The position numbers and the translations under genes were made by a program. Below are positions 42,530 to 51,492 of a stretch of DNA of 64,000 nt, one piece after another (the first letter of the stretch is position 1; each line of letters starts with the position of its first letter). The DNA lies in contig JAGWRO010000097.1 in NCBI GenBank assembly GCA_028876495.1, positions 29,757-93,756 on the forward strand. Direction: 5' to 3'. The notes under the pieces are model-generated. The model saw nothing but the letters and a program-made list of their open reading frames with translations, was not told the origin of the DNA and did no database searches. This stretch comes from Bacteroidota bacterium. GTDB lineage: Bacteria > Bacteroidota > Bacteroidia > Chitinophagales > Chitinophagaceae.

Positions 42530-43270
42530 TTACAGTTTTTTGATTTTTATATTTCTGAACCAAACATCATCGCCATGATCCTGCAAAGAGATTTTCCCTT
42601 CTTTAAACATAGAAAAGCCCGGCATGTCTTTAAACTTACTGATAGCCACCATTTGCTTCCAATGTTCATCCCAAAGATTTGTTGAAAGTGTATGTTGTCC
42701 GTTCATATAAAAATCCAGTTTGCCATCTTTTGACTTAATTTCTACCTGGTTCCATTGCCCAAGCGGTTTGGCTACTTCTTTTGAAGCAAGAAGGTCGTAC
42801 AAATCACCGGCACGATGCGTATAAAGTTTGCCATCCGGTTGGCCTAAGCGGGTAGGGGTACCGTTATCCAAAACCTGCATTTCTATTCCTGTTTCGTAAG
42901 TTTCAGGATATTTGGCCGGGTCTTCGTGTATATAAAAAATGATACCACTGTTTCCTTTCTCTGAAATTTTCCATTCTAATTTTAAGTCAAAATTTTTGTA
43001 CTCATCATTAGTTACCAAATCGCCTCTTTCTGCATTGGGTGTTGAAGCATCCAAATGAAGCGCACCGTCTTCTACCTTCCATTCATTTCCTGCAGTTTTT
43101 TTTCCGTAAGTATGCCAGCCATTGGTGGTTTTTCCGTCGAATAAAGTTTTCCAGCCGTCATCTTTTTGTTTCGAAATGGCTCTTTCGGGATGATTCATTT
43201 TATTGCTTTTAAATGAATTAAAACTTAAAAAAATAAATGCCGCAGCTAAAATTGAAACGAACTTATACAT
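42530..43270 (-). CDS. Secreted DUF1080 (3-keto-disaccharide hydrolase) protein
   Basis: A 246-residue DUF1080 protein with a signal sequence (YKFVSILAAAFIFLSFNSF). The classic family pattern is complete: GWKTLFDGKTTNGWHTYGKK, ERGDLVTNDEYKNFDLKLEWKISEKGNSGIIFYIHED, YETGIEMQVLDNG, GQWNQVEIKSKDGKLDFYMNG and SLQDHGDDVWFRNIKIKKL. It lies 31 nt after a sugar isomerase/epimerase gene, a partner often seen with 3-keto-glycoside hydrolases. Confidence 0.92.
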   Translation of the reverse strand: MYKFVSILAAAFIFLSFNSFKSNKMNHPERAISKQKDDGWKTLFDGKTTNGWHTYGKKTAGNEWKVEDGALHLDASTPNAERGDLVTNDEYKNFDLKLEWKISEKGNSGIIFYIHEDPAKYPETYETGIEMQVLDNGTPTRLGQPDGKLYTHRAGDLYDLLASKEVAKPLGQWNQVEIKSKDGKLDFYMNGQHTLSTNLWDEHWKQMVAISKFKDMPGFSMFKEGKISLQDHGDDVWFRNIKIKKL

Positions 43271-43301
43271 TGATTTGTTTTTTTGTAAAGTGGTAAAAAA
43301 T

Positions 43302-44357
43302 TTATTCTAATCCCAAAACCGTGCGGTTGAATTTATCGTCGGAACCGGTGGCGGCAAAATCATCGAAGGCTTTTTCGGTAACATGAATAATGTGGTTCTT
43401 TATAAATTCAGCGCCTTCTCTTGCGCCATCTTCTGAATTTTTTAAACAACATTCCCATTCCAAAACCGCCCAACCTGGGTAATCATAAGCCGCGAGTTTA
43501 CTGAATATCGCCTTAAAATCTACCTGTCCGTCGCCGGTAGAGCGGAAGCGCCCTGCACGATTAAGCCAGCTTTGATAGCCGCCATAAACTCCTTGCTTTC
43601 CTGTAGGATTAAACTCCGCATCCTTTACATGAAAAGCGCGAATACGTTCATGATAAAAATCGATATACTCGAGATAATCCAGCGCCTGTAATACAAAATG
43701 TGACGGGTCATAAAGTAAACAGGCTCTTGAATGAAAATTCACATTTTCTAAAAACGTTTCATAAGAAATGCCATCATGCAAATCTTCGCCAGGATGAATT
43801 TCATAGCAAACGTCCACGCCGCATTCATCAAAAACATTTAAAATGGGAAGCCAGCGTTTGGCCAATTCTTTGAAGCCTTCCTCTACTAATCCCTGCGGAC
43901 GCTGGGGCCATGGATAAACATTCGGCCATAACAACGCACCGCTAAAAGTAGCATGTGCATTCAATCCAAGGTTCTGTGAAGCTTTGGCAGCATATTTTAA
44001 TTGTTGAGTTGCCCATTCCTGCCGCGCTTTAGGATTATTTCTGAACTTCTCGGGAGCAAAACCATCAAACAAAGCATCATAAGCAGGATGCACAGCAATT
44101 AATTGTCCTTGCAAATGTGTGGAAAGTTCGGTGATTTCAAGGCCAAAACTGTTTACGGTTCCTTTAAGTTCATCTGCATACGTTTTACTTTCTGCTGCTT
44201 TTTGCAAATCAATAAACCGGTCATCCTGTGTAGGAAGTTGCACACCTACAAAACCTTTATCTTTTGCCCATTGGCAAATACCTTTTAAACTATTGAACGG
44301 CGCTTCATCGCCAATAAATTGGGCAATAAAAATGCCTGGGCCTTTGATTGTTTTCAT
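43302..44357 (-). CDS. Sugar phosphate isomerase/epimerase family protein
   Basis: A 351-residue xylose-isomerase-like TIM barrel. The segment DVCYEIHPGEDLHDGISYE holds the first Glu; LYDPSHFVLQ, FHVKDAEF and WAVLEWECCLKN provide Asp, His and Glu ligands. No signal peptide is present. It probably acts on a keto- or inositol-type sugar released by the neighbouring secreted hydrolases. It is the first gene upstream of the DUF1080 gene in the same operon. Confidence 0.9.
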   Translation of the reverse strand: MKTIKGPGIFIAQFIGDEAPFNSLKGICQWAKDKGFVGVQLPTQDDRFIDLQKAAESKTYADELKGTVNSFGLEITELSTHLQGQLIAVHPAYDALFDGFAPEKFRNNPKARQEWATQQLKYAAKASQNLGLNAHATFSGALLWPNVYPWPQRPQGLVEEGFKELAKRWLPILNVFDECGVDVCYEIHPGEDLHDGISYETFLENVNFHSRACLLYDPSHFVLQALDYLEYIDFYHERIRAFHVKDAEFNPTGKQGVYGGYQSWLNRAGRFRSTGDGQVDFKAIFSKLAAYDYPGWAVLEWECCLKNSEDGAREGAEFIKNHIIHVTEKAFDDFAATGSDDKFNRTVLGLE

Positions 44358-44398
44358 CGCTTTGTGTTTCTATTTTATTTTCAACTTAATGTTCAGGG

Positions 44399-44427
44399 CA
44401 GTAAAACAAAAAAAATCCGGATTCTTA
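44399..44427 (-). repeat. 30-nt dispersed 3'-end element (29 nt)
   Basis: On the minus strand TAAGAATCCGGA-TTTTTTTTG-TTTTACTG, one nt short. AATCCGGATT is a palindrome. It lies 23 nt downstream of the GH20 gene in the same orientation. Confidence 0.6.
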
Positions 44428-44450
44428 TTTTGGTACTACCAGAGCTTTAT

Positions 44451-46379
44451 TTATTCATCATCACCGCCTTTTCCATCAGCGCGTTTTTTCAATTCCGAAA
44501 TTGGCATGCATATCATTCTTCCCATTTTTTTATCGCCTTTGTATGTAACTACTTTCAGCATAACTGCATCCTCAGGAGGTGTTAAAGGTGAAGTATACGT
44601 CGGATAATAATTGTCGGGGAATGAATTATCGAAACTATAATGAATATCCAGTCCTTTTATTTCGGTGCTCAATGTAATTTTTAACTGGCCACTATCATCT
44701 TTGCTTACTTCAAAAATAGGATCGTAAATGCTTGGCGCATATTTAATGTGCGCTTCATCTAATCTTGGAAATTGCTTCTGAACTCTGTCAGAAAAATCAT
44801 CCCAGTTTTTCTTTGCTTTGGGTGTCCACACATCTTCTGCTATTGCCATCGCACGTGGCCATATCATATATTCGAGGTGCCGCATATTATAAATCTGTTC
44901 TGTCCATAAATTGGCTTGCCCTCCCAAAATATACTTAGGATCAATACTATCAGGAACCGGCTCAAACTCGTAAGCTTTTTTCAACCGCAAAGTAGCATAT
45001 ACATGTGGTTCTATGATAGGATCGCCATTCATATAATCAAGATAGGCATAAGTTGTAGGACTCATCACCACGTCATGTTTCATTTTGGCTGCTTCTATTC
45101 CGCCGGCCATTCCACGCCAGCTCATTACTGCTGCGCTTGGTGCCAAACCGCCCTGCAAAATTTCATCCCAACCCATAAATTTCTTTCCTTTTGATTCAAC
45201 AATTTTTTCCAGTCTTTTCTCAAAATAACTTTGAACCTGGTCCATAGTAGTAAGGCCTTCTTTTTTCATTAAAGCCTGTATTTCAGGACTTTTTTCCCAG
45301 AAATTTTTAGGACATTCATCACCACCGCAATGAATGTAAGGGAAAGGAAATAACTCGGCCACTTGTGTCATTACTTTATCTAAAAATTCATACACTTTAG
45401 GATTGGCCGGACAAAGTGTGTTATCCACCAAAGCAATAGGAGGTTGCCCGTGAGACCAATCCATGATTGGTTCGCCGGAACGTACACGATATTTATCAGC
45501 GCCTGGTGTACAAGATAAATCAGGATACGAAACCACTGCAGCCAAACTATGCCCCGGCACATCAATTTCGGGCAAAATATTTACGAACCGATCCATGGCA
45601 TATTTCACAATTTCACGAATATCATCTTGTGTATAATAGCCACCATAGTCAAGTGGTTCATCTGGTTTTGGAGGAGCAAAAGTTCCAAAATATCCAACCT
45701 TGTTCACTCTCCTTGAACCTACTTCGGTAAGGCGCGGCAATCCTTTAATTTCTATCCGCCAGCCTTCATCATCAGTTAAATGCAAATGCAATAAATTGAA
45801 TTTGTATAACACCATTTGATCAATAAATTCTTCTACCTGTTTTTTGGTAAAAAAGTGACGACTTACATCCAGCATCATCCCACGCCATCCAAATCTTGGA
45901 TAATCGGTCACTTTACAAACAGGAACATTCCATTTTACATTTTTTGCAACAGCGCTGTCATTTATTTCTTTTGGAAATAACTGATACAATGTTTGTATTC
46001 CATAAAACAAACCTGCAGGCTTATTAGCTGAAATTGAAATTTCTGAAGGAGTAACATTTAAATGATAACCTTCATCGCCTAAACTAGCATCTTTTGTTAA
46101 AGACAAATTGATGCCAGCCAATTTTTTAGAAGTAACAACAACAGGAACATTATAACCTGTAGCGCGTTTTAATTTCTCGGAAATAAATTTACCAACCCTC
46201 TTTGCATCTGCATTTGAGGTAATTACGTGAATGTTGGTGTTGGGTTTCAAAATAAAATTTCCTGTGCCGGATGTAACAGAAACGGGTTCCGGAATCAGCA
46301 TTTCTGCCACATTATTTTTTTGGGCAAAAACAGAAACCGAAGCAAAAAATAAGAATGAAAGGAAGAGACTTTTTATCAT
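44451..46379 (-). CDS. Beta-N-acetylhexosaminidase (GH20)
   Basis: I start at ATG 46379 (MIKSLFLSFLFFASVSVFAQ), which gives a signal peptide; the frame extends 12 codons upstream. The GH20 N-terminal domain (about 20-140) precedes the catalytic barrel: RFGWRGMMLDVSRHFF, LHLHLTDDEGWRIEIKGLP, DVPGHSLAA, the catalytic pair in HCGGDECPK and GWDEILQGG. It hydrolyses terminal N-acetylglucosamine or N-acetylgalactosamine, for example from chitin oligomers or peptidoglycan. Confidence 0.95.
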   Translation of the reverse strand: MIKSLFLSFLFFASVSVFAQKNNVAEMLIPEPVSVTSGTGNFILKPNTNIHVITSNADAKRVGKFISEKLKRATGYNVPVVVTSKKLAGINLSLTKDASLGDEGYHLNVTPSEISISANKPAGLFYGIQTLYQLFPKEINDSAVAKNVKWNVPVCKVTDYPRFGWRGMMLDVSRHFFTKKQVEEFIDQMVLYKFNLLHLHLTDDEGWRIEIKGLPRLTEVGSRRVNKVGYFGTFAPPKPDEPLDYGGYYTQDDIREIVKYAMDRFVNILPEIDVPGHSLAAVVSYPDLSCTPGADKYRVRSGEPIMDWSHGQPPIALVDNTLCPANPKVYEFLDKVMTQVAELFPFPYIHCGGDECPKNFWEKSPEIQALMKKEGLTTMDQVQSYFEKRLEKIVESKGKKFMGWDEILQGGLAPSAAVMSWRGMAGGIEAAKMKHDVVMSPTTYAYLDYMNGDPIIEPHVYATLRLKKAYEFEPVPDSIDPKYILGGQANLWTEQIYNMRHLEYMIWPRAMAIAEDVWTPKAKKNWDDFSDRVQKQFPRLDEAHIKYAPSIYDPIFEVSKDDSGQLKITLSTEIKGLDIHYSFDNSFPDNYYPTYTSPLTPPEDAVMLKVVTYKGDKKMGRMICMPISELKKRADGKGGDDE

Positions 46380-46454
46380 GTAATCAATTTTATACGTGAA
46401 AGGGAATTTAGGCAATGAAGATAGAAAATTAAGAGCAGCTAATAATACATAAAA

Positions 46455-47045
46455 TTATTTTTTATCTATCAGTCCAAGCGGCAAAACCGTCTTTCCGTAA
46501 ACTTCATTTAATAAAACCCCAATGCCGGCGTAAATCGCAGAAGCACCGCATACAATTCCTTCATAACCGGTAAAAGTTTTGATGGATGCGCCGGCTTCGG
46601 ATTCACCAAAAGCGAGCAGAAAAAACAGTATCGTCAAAGTAGCAAAAACGAACTGTAATGCGCGGCTCAACCGCAAAGTTCCGATAAAAAGAAGGCCTGT
46701 AAAAATACCCCACATTACCAGGTAAGCGATCATGGCGGAGGACGAAGCAGCCGGCACCCAGCCAAATTTGGGGATTACAATTAATGCCACCAAAGTAAGC
46801 CAAAACGAACCGTAAGAAACGAAGGCTACAAAGCCGAAAGTATTGTTCTTTTTCGATTCCATAATACCGGCAATGATTTGGGCGATGCCGCCGTAAAAAA
46901 TTCCCATAGCAAGGATCATGGAATTCATTTCGAAAATTCCAGCATTATGCAGGTTGAGTAAAACGGTGGTAAGTCCGAAAGCAAGTAACCCAAGCGGAGC
47001 GGGATTTGCTGACGTGTCTTTAATAATAACAGTTGTGGGTTCCAT
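46455..47045 (-). CDS. Acetate uptake transporter (SatP/GPR1-FUN34 family)
   Basis: A 196-residue protein with six membrane spans and the family signature [29 protein letters not shown]-like [29 protein letters not shown] and YGSFWLTL also match. It takes up acetate or succinate by proton coupling. It is a single gene between the GH20 and NadR-like genes. Confidence 0.9.
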   Translation of the reverse strand: MEPTTVIIKDTSANPAPLGLLAFGLTTVLLNLHNAGIFEMNSMILAMGIFYGGIAQIIAGIMESKKNNTFGFVAFVSYGSFWLTLVALIVIPKFGWVPAASSSAMIAYLVMWGIFTGLLFIGTLRLSRALQFVFATLTILFFLLAFGESEAGASIKTFTGYEGIVCGASAIYAGIGVLLNEVYGKTVLPLGLIDKK

Positions 47046-47107
47046 ATCAAGCGTTTTTAATTTAAAATTTAAAATACTACTATTAATTGAAAATCAACTA
47101 TAGATTT

Positions 47108-47707
47108 TCAGCTAAATGCATTTTCGATACAATTTGTTGCTTTACTGATCCTCTCATCATAATCACCAGAAATTTGACACCACGGGACCTGCTGGTTTAC
47201 CAACAGGTCTTTATAAAAGTAAAACAACTTTTTGCGCACTTTCACATCAGGGTATTCTCTTAAATCGTCCTTAACCCAGGGCAGATCAACATCGCAGAGC
47301 AAATAGAGATCATATTTTCTTTCAGCAATACGGTTTAATATCCAATTGTTGCATTTATTAAAAACAAATTCAGACCAAACTTTCATCACATACATATCGG
47401 TGTCAATAAATAATGGTGAATAGGGAGTAGTGAATGGTGAATGGTGAATAGGGAGTGGTGAATGATGAATGGTGGCGGCACGATCAGAATTTTCTAATTT
47501 ATTTGCAGCTTCGTCTTCCAATTCGAGTTGGCCTACTGCAATATCGTAAAGGTCTTCATAACTATATTCAGGCCCGTGTTTTTCCAAATATTCCCTTGCG
47601 TATTCCGGAACCCATAAAGTGTTATAATGATCGGCCAACTTTTGGCAAAGTGTACTTTTTCCTGTTGATTCCGGCCCAATAATCACGATTTTTTTTATTG
47701 ATTCCAT
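47108..47707 (-). CDS. NadR-like ATPase/nicotinamide riboside kinase with heptamer insertion
   Basis: A 199-residue P-loop protein: Walker A VIIGPESTGKST, WVPEYAREYLEKHG, LFIDTDMYVMKVWSEFVF, and DLYLLCDVDLPWVKDD. This is the riboside kinase module of NadR without its DNA-binding and adenylyltransferase parts. Codons 78-98, about, are a 63-nt in-frame array of nine heptamers (AATIHHSPLPIHHSPFTTPYSPL). It overlaps pnuC by 13 nt, so import and phosphorylation of nicotinamide riboside are probably coupled. Confidence 0.88.
   Translation of the reverse strand: MESIKKIVIIGPESTGKSTLCQKLADHYNTLWVPEYAREYLEKHGPEYSYEDLYDIAVGQLELEDEAANKLENSDRAATIHHSPLPIHHSPFTTPYSPLFIDTDMYVMKVWSEFVFNKCNNWILNRIAERKYDLYLLCDVDLPWVKDDLREYPDVKVRKKLFYFYKDLLVNQQVPWCQISGDYDERISKATNCIENAFS
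47118..47147 (+). repeat. Right half of 30-nt element inside NadR-like gene
   Basis: ATTTGTTGCTTTACTG (47132-47147), identical to the intergenic copy at 9900, preceded by a left half of which only the final TC matches. It encodes SKATNC near the C-terminus and is antisense to its host gene. Confidence 0.45.
47414..47476 (-). repeat. Heptamer tandem repeat inside the NadR-like gene
   Basis: Nine consecutive heptamers on the plus strand: TGGTGAA, TAGGGAG, TAGTGAA, TGGTGAA, TGGTGAA, TAGGGAG, TGGTGAA, TGATGAA, TGGTGGC. All are in register. Sixty-three nt keep the frame and encode a His/Ser/Pro/Thr stretch. Three heptamers make 21 nt, so the peptide repeats every 7 residues. Confidence 0.85.
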
Positions 47708-48354
47708 TGCGGCAATTCTTCTTTTTGTAATAAATGCTCATTTGCCCTTCTTTTCCATTCGACCAACCCCCAAAAAGCCATTATTAAAAGTATCACATAA
47801 TATACACTTGTAAAAACATAATGTTTGATAAAGTACAAAGGAATAGAGGCAATATTTGTCGCGATCCACCAATACCAGCTTTCTACTTTTTTGCGCGCCA
47901 TCAGCCACATGCCTGTAAAGGCGGTTGAGCTTGCAAAAGCATCAGCCCAGGGAATGGCGCCCGGTGCAAAATTTTTTTTCAGAAAGGTGAGCGCCACAAA
48001 AATGGCAACATAAAATGCCGCAAAAAACAGGAGTTCCTGTATCCATTCTTTTTTAGTGCTCCACATTATATTCACCACATGTTCCTGCTGTCGGTTTTTT
48101 TTGGCCCATAATATCCATCCATAAATACTCATGATGGTATAATACATGTTTACGCTTGCTTCGCCGAGTAAACTGCCTTTAAAACTGAGGTAGATGTAAA
48201 AAATAGTGTTGATTAATCCTGTAGGATATACCCAGATATTTTCTTTACGCGAAAACCAAACACTCACAATCCCTGAAAACACGGCGATGTATTCGAGCCA
48301 TGTGGTTTCTTTCATTCCTTCAACAAAAGCATGGTAAATTTCAGGTAAACTCAA
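47695..48354 (-). CDS. pnuC: Nicotinamide riboside transporter PnuC
   Basis: A 219-residue membrane protein with about seven spans. Family segments: WLEYIAVFSGIVSVWFSRKENIWVYPTGLINTIFYIYLSFKGSLLGE, YYTIMSIYGWILW, SSTAFTGMWLMARKKVESWYWWIATNIASIPLYFIKHYVFTSVYY. It brings in nicotinamide riboside by facilitated diffusion, trapped by phosphorylation. The overlapping kinase gene supports the identity. The region upstream holds a 30-nt element and the Nfu gene. Confidence 0.94.
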   Translation of the reverse strand: MSLPEIYHAFVEGMKETTWLEYIAVFSGIVSVWFSRKENIWVYPTGLINTIFYIYLSFKGSLLGEASVNMYYTIMSIYGWILWAKKNRQQEHVVNIMWSTKKEWIQELLFFAAFYVAIFVALTFLKKNFAPGAIPWADAFASSTAFTGMWLMARKKVESWYWWIATNIASIPLYFIKHYVFTSVYYVILLIMAFWGLVEWKRRANEHLLQKEELPQWNQ

Positions 48355-48406
48355 TTTTAAAATTTAGCGCCAAAAGTAATGTAGAATACTTTATGAAAAT
48401 AAGTAA

Positions 48407-48436
48407 CAGTAAACAAATAAAAAAAGTGGATTTTTA
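48407..48436 (-). repeat. 30-nt dispersed 3'-end element
   Basis: On the minus strand TAAAAATC-CACTTT-TTTTATTTGTTTACTG. It lies 77 nt downstream of the Nfu gene, after its hairpin terminator, in the same orientation. Confidence 0.65.
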
Positions 48437-48457
48437 TTTTAATCGAAAACTAAGCAT

Positions 48458-48483
48458 AAAAAAAGCACCCTTTTCAAGGTGCC
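48458..48483 (-). terminator. Rho-independent terminator of the Nfu gene
   Basis: On the minus strand GCACC-ttgaaaag-GGTGC is followed by seven T. The stem is 5-6 bp and 30 nt after the stop. Confidence 0.75.
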
Positions 48484-48513
48484 ATCATCAGATATTTATT
48501 TTAAAACGGTAAC

Positions 48514-49113
48514 TTATTTGGAAGTAGCCACCACTTCTTTCACTTCAGGTATCATTCTTTTCATCATTCCTTCTATCCCGGCTTTTAGCGTAATCATTGA
48601 AGATGGGCAACCACTGCAACTTCCCTGCATCATCAGGTTTACAGTTCCTTCTTCATAACTTAAAAACTGTATAGCACCACCGTCCATTTCAACGGCTGGT
48701 TTTACATAATTTTCCAATAATTCTTTTATTCTTTTTACCACATCACCGTCATCAACGTGAATTTCATTGGTGCTTTCCGGCTTTCTTGCTGCAAGCTCTT
48801 CTTCATTTATAATTACATTTCCTTCTTCAAGGTATTCTTTCAAAAATTGCTTTACTGAAGGAATTACATCCTGCCAATCTTCGGTGTCATCTGTTTTTGT
48901 AAGCGTAACAAAATTGCTTGCTATAAAAACTGATTTTATAAACGGAAAAGAAAACAATTGCATTGCCAGAGGAGAAGCAGAAGCAGTTTCTTCGTTCTTA
49001 AAATCTACACTTTTTCCAGGGTACAAAAGTTTATTTGCCACAAACTTCATCGTTTCAGGATTCGGGGTCATTTCGGTATAAATACTTACAACCGTATTGC
49101 CGGTTTTGATCAT
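48514..49113 (-). CDS. NifU-like Fe-S scaffold/carrier protein (Nfu)
   Basis: A 199-residue Nfu protein. The N-terminal Nfu_N domain reads TEMTPNPETMKFVANKLLYPG and PLAMQLFSFPFIKSVFIASNFVTLTK. The C-terminal NifU domain has EMDGGAIQFLSYEEGTVNLMMQGSCSGCPSS with the cluster-binding CxxC. It delivers iron-sulfur clusters to client proteins. A -7 element TATCTTTG (49142-49135) lies 21 nt before the ATG. Confidence 0.92.
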   Translation of the reverse strand: MIKTGNTVVSIYTEMTPNPETMKFVANKLLYPGKSVDFKNEETASASPLAMQLFSFPFIKSVFIASNFVTLTKTDDTEDWQDVIPSVKQFLKEYLEEGNVIINEEELAARKPESTNEIHVDDGDVVKRIKELLENYVKPAVEMDGGAIQFLSYEEGTVNLMMQGSCSGCPSSMITLKAGIEGMMKRMIPEVKEVVATSK

Positions 49114-49230
49114 AATACATCTTTTTTAGACATACAAAGATAAAGATTATAGGTGAAAATGAGTTTTCAAACTTGTTAAGTTATTTAAAGGTTTCACCAG
49201 GTATTTTTTAGACAGAGTGCGCATTTTGGC

Positions 49231-49959
49231 TCAAATAGTATGTAAATTTTTGGCCGCAGCCTTATCGAGAAACCAATGCAATTCGCCATTTTCAGGAGAG
49301 ATAAGCTGCGCGGGAAATTCAGCAGGTTTATATTCACCCTCCAAAACCTTTTCAAGTACGCCAGCCTTTTTTTCACCATCAACCATAAATACTACCTTAC
49401 CAGCTTTATTTACCAACAAAGGCATGAGTGTCATACGATACATCTGCTGTTGCTCATTATAAACCGAATTTACCCAACGGTAATGCTCATCTATGAGCAA
49501 TGAACCGGGGAATAAAGAAAGCGTATGGCCATCATCACCCATTCCAAGTAAAACCAGATCAAAGCTGTGGCCGGTGCTGTCAAAAAAAGTATGAAGTTTT
49601 TTTCTATACTCCGCTACCGCGAAGTTCGGTTCGATATCGGTTCTCATTATATGAATTTGTGAAGCCGGTATATCCACATGATTAAGCAAAAAATCAAAAG
49701 CCATTTTCGCATTGTTGCGCTCATCACTAAAGGGTACTACTCTTTCGTCGCCCCAAAAAACGTGAATACGCTGCCAATCAATCCTGGCTTTAAATTTTTC
49801 AGAAGCTAATTTTTGATACAACATTTTAGGTGTTCCACCTCCTGAAAGAACGATAGTAAAAAACTGCTGATGCTTTAAGGTATCTGAAATCAAATCACAG
49901 ATCCATTCAGCAAGTTGCTCGCTCAAGATTTCCTTATCGTCAAAAATATGCAGTTTCAT
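49231..49959 (-). CDS. pgl: 6-phosphogluconolactonase
   Basis: A 242-residue SugarP-isomerase-fold lactonase: VLSGGGTPKMLYQKLA, HVFWGDERVVPFSDERNNAKMAFD and LLGMGDDGHTLSLFPGS with the catalytic His. It hydrolyses 6-phosphogluconolactone. It overlaps zwf by 4 nt and is the last gene of the gnd-zwf-pgl operon. Confidence 0.95.
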   Translation of the reverse strand: MKLHIFDDKEILSEQLAEWICDLISDTLKHQQFFTIVLSGGGTPKMLYQKLASEKFKARIDWQRIHVFWGDERVVPFSDERNNAKMAFDFLLNHVDIPASQIHIMRTDIEPNFAVAEYRKKLHTFFDSTGHSFDLVLLGMGDDGHTLSLFPGSLLIDEHYRWVNSVYNEQQQMYRMTLMPLLVNKAGKVVFMVDGEKKAGVLEKVLEGEYKPAEFPAQLISPENGELHWFLDKAAAKNLHTI

Positions 49960-51470
49960 TTTTCTTTATGTTTTGCTGGCTGGGAGATCCAGTTATGTCC
50001 ATCGCGGGCAATAAGCGCTTCGGCATCTTCCGGCCCCCACGAATCTGGTGAATAATTAGGAAAATTCATAGGTTTACGGGCAGCCCAAACTTCCAGTATA
50101 GGCATTACAATTTCCCATGCGGCTTCTACCTGGTCGGCACGCATAAACAAAGTGGAATCACCATCCATTACATCATACAAAAGTGTTTCATATGCTTCGG
50201 GTTCTTCACCTTCATAAGCATCTTTATAATTAAAGATCATATTTACCGGGTTCAGTATCATTGATTGCCCCGGGCGCTTTGCCTGGAAAGTAAGGCAAAT
50301 ATCCATTTCAGGTGAAATACCTATTGATAGCCGGTTTGGCCGCCATGTTTCTGTTGCCTCTTTTGGAAAGGCAAAGTCGGGAGCTGGTTTAAACTGGATG
50401 GTCAATTCTGTAGATTTTTCATGCAACCGCTTACCTGTACGAACGTAAAAGGGAACTCCCTCCCAGCGCCAGTTGTCAATATAAAATTTTACGGCTGCAA
50501 AGGTTTCTGTATTCGAATTAGGATCTGTGCCATCTTCCTCTTTGTAACCCGGTACTTTTTCTCCCTGCATCCAGCCTGCACCATATTGTCCCCTGGCTGC
50601 ATAATCCTGCACTTCGTCTTTAGGTATGCGGCGGATAGCATTTAAAACATCCACTTTTTTATTCCTGATCTCATTAGAATTGAAAGATACGGGAGGTTCC
50701 ATGCCTATCATGCATACGAGTTGTAAAATATGATTTTGAATCATATCTCGCATAGCGCCAGACGTTTCATAATATCCGCCACGGCCTTCCACACCTACAG
50801 TTTCAGATGCAGTAATCTGAACATGATCAATATAATTTCTGTTCCATAAAGGTTCAAACAACGCGTTGGCGAAGCGCAAAGCGAGAATATTCTGTACCGT
50901 TTCTTTTCCAAGATAATGATCGATCCTGTAAATTTGGTCTTCATCAAAATATTCGCAAAGCGTGCGGTTCATTTCAACGGCGCTTTTCAAATCATGTCCG
51001 AAAGGCTTTTCTACAACAATGCGGGTGCATTTTTTATCATTGCACGATTCCAGGACAGAGACATTTTTTATAATTTCAGGAACCAGTTGCGGTGCCACAG
51101 CCATATAAAAAACAACATTGGGCTGAAGCCCTGCTTCTGCTTCTTTTTCCTTTGCAATCTTGGTAAGTTTTTCATATTCTTTTGAATCGGTAGCATCCAT
51201 TTCGAGGTAACAAATGTGTTTGGAAAATTCTTTCCAGTTGCCATTGGTATCTTTTACTCTCGAAAACTGGTCGATCCCATCTTTTAAATGTTTTTTGTAT
51301 TCCGCATCTGAGTATTTAGAACGCCCGATACCCACAATGCTAAAATGATCGGGCATGGCATTATCCAAAAAAAGATTGAACAATGCAGGATTCAATTTCC
51401 TGAAATTAAGATCGCCACTGCCGCCGAAAATAAAAAGAACTGTTGGTGGTAATTTTTTATAATCTAACAT
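49956..51470 (-). CDS. zwf: Glucose-6-phosphate 1-dehydrogenase
   Basis: A 504-residue enzyme: the coenzyme fingerprint IFGGSGDLNFRKLNPALF, EKPFGHDLKSA, the substrate-binding RIDHYLGKETVQNI (catalytic His region), and VPFYVRTGKRL. It makes 6-phosphogluconolactone and NADPH. It lies between gnd (23 nt gap) and pgl (4-nt overlap). Confidence 0.97.
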   Translation of the reverse strand: MLDYKKLPPTVLFIFGGSGDLNFRKLNPALFNLFLDNAMPDHFSIVGIGRSKYSDAEYKKHLKDGIDQFSRVKDTNGNWKEFSKHICYLEMDATDSKEYEKLTKIAKEKEAEAGLQPNVVFYMAVAPQLVPEIIKNVSVLESCNDKKCTRIVVEKPFGHDLKSAVEMNRTLCEYFDEDQIYRIDHYLGKETVQNILALRFANALFEPLWNRNYIDHVQITASETVGVEGRGGYYETSGAMRDMIQNHILQLVCMIGMEPPVSFNSNEIRNKKVDVLNAIRRIPKDEVQDYAARGQYGAGWMQGEKVPGYKEEDGTDPNSNTETFAAVKFYIDNWRWEGVPFYVRTGKRLHEKSTELTIQFKPAPDFAFPKEATETWRPNRLSIGISPEMDICLTFQAKRPGQSMILNPVNMIFNYKDAYEGEEPEAYETLLYDVMDGDSTLFMRADQVEAAWEIVMPILEVWAARKPMNFPNYSPDSWGPEDAEALIARDGHNWISQPAKHKEK

Positions 51471-51492
51471 CCTGTTTTTTTAATTTTTTAAT

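Noticed and set aside
47414..47476. Heptamer array considered as a CRISPR-like or minisatellite locus outside genes
   Set aside because: Units are 7 nt without spacers and lie in frame within a well-supported gene.
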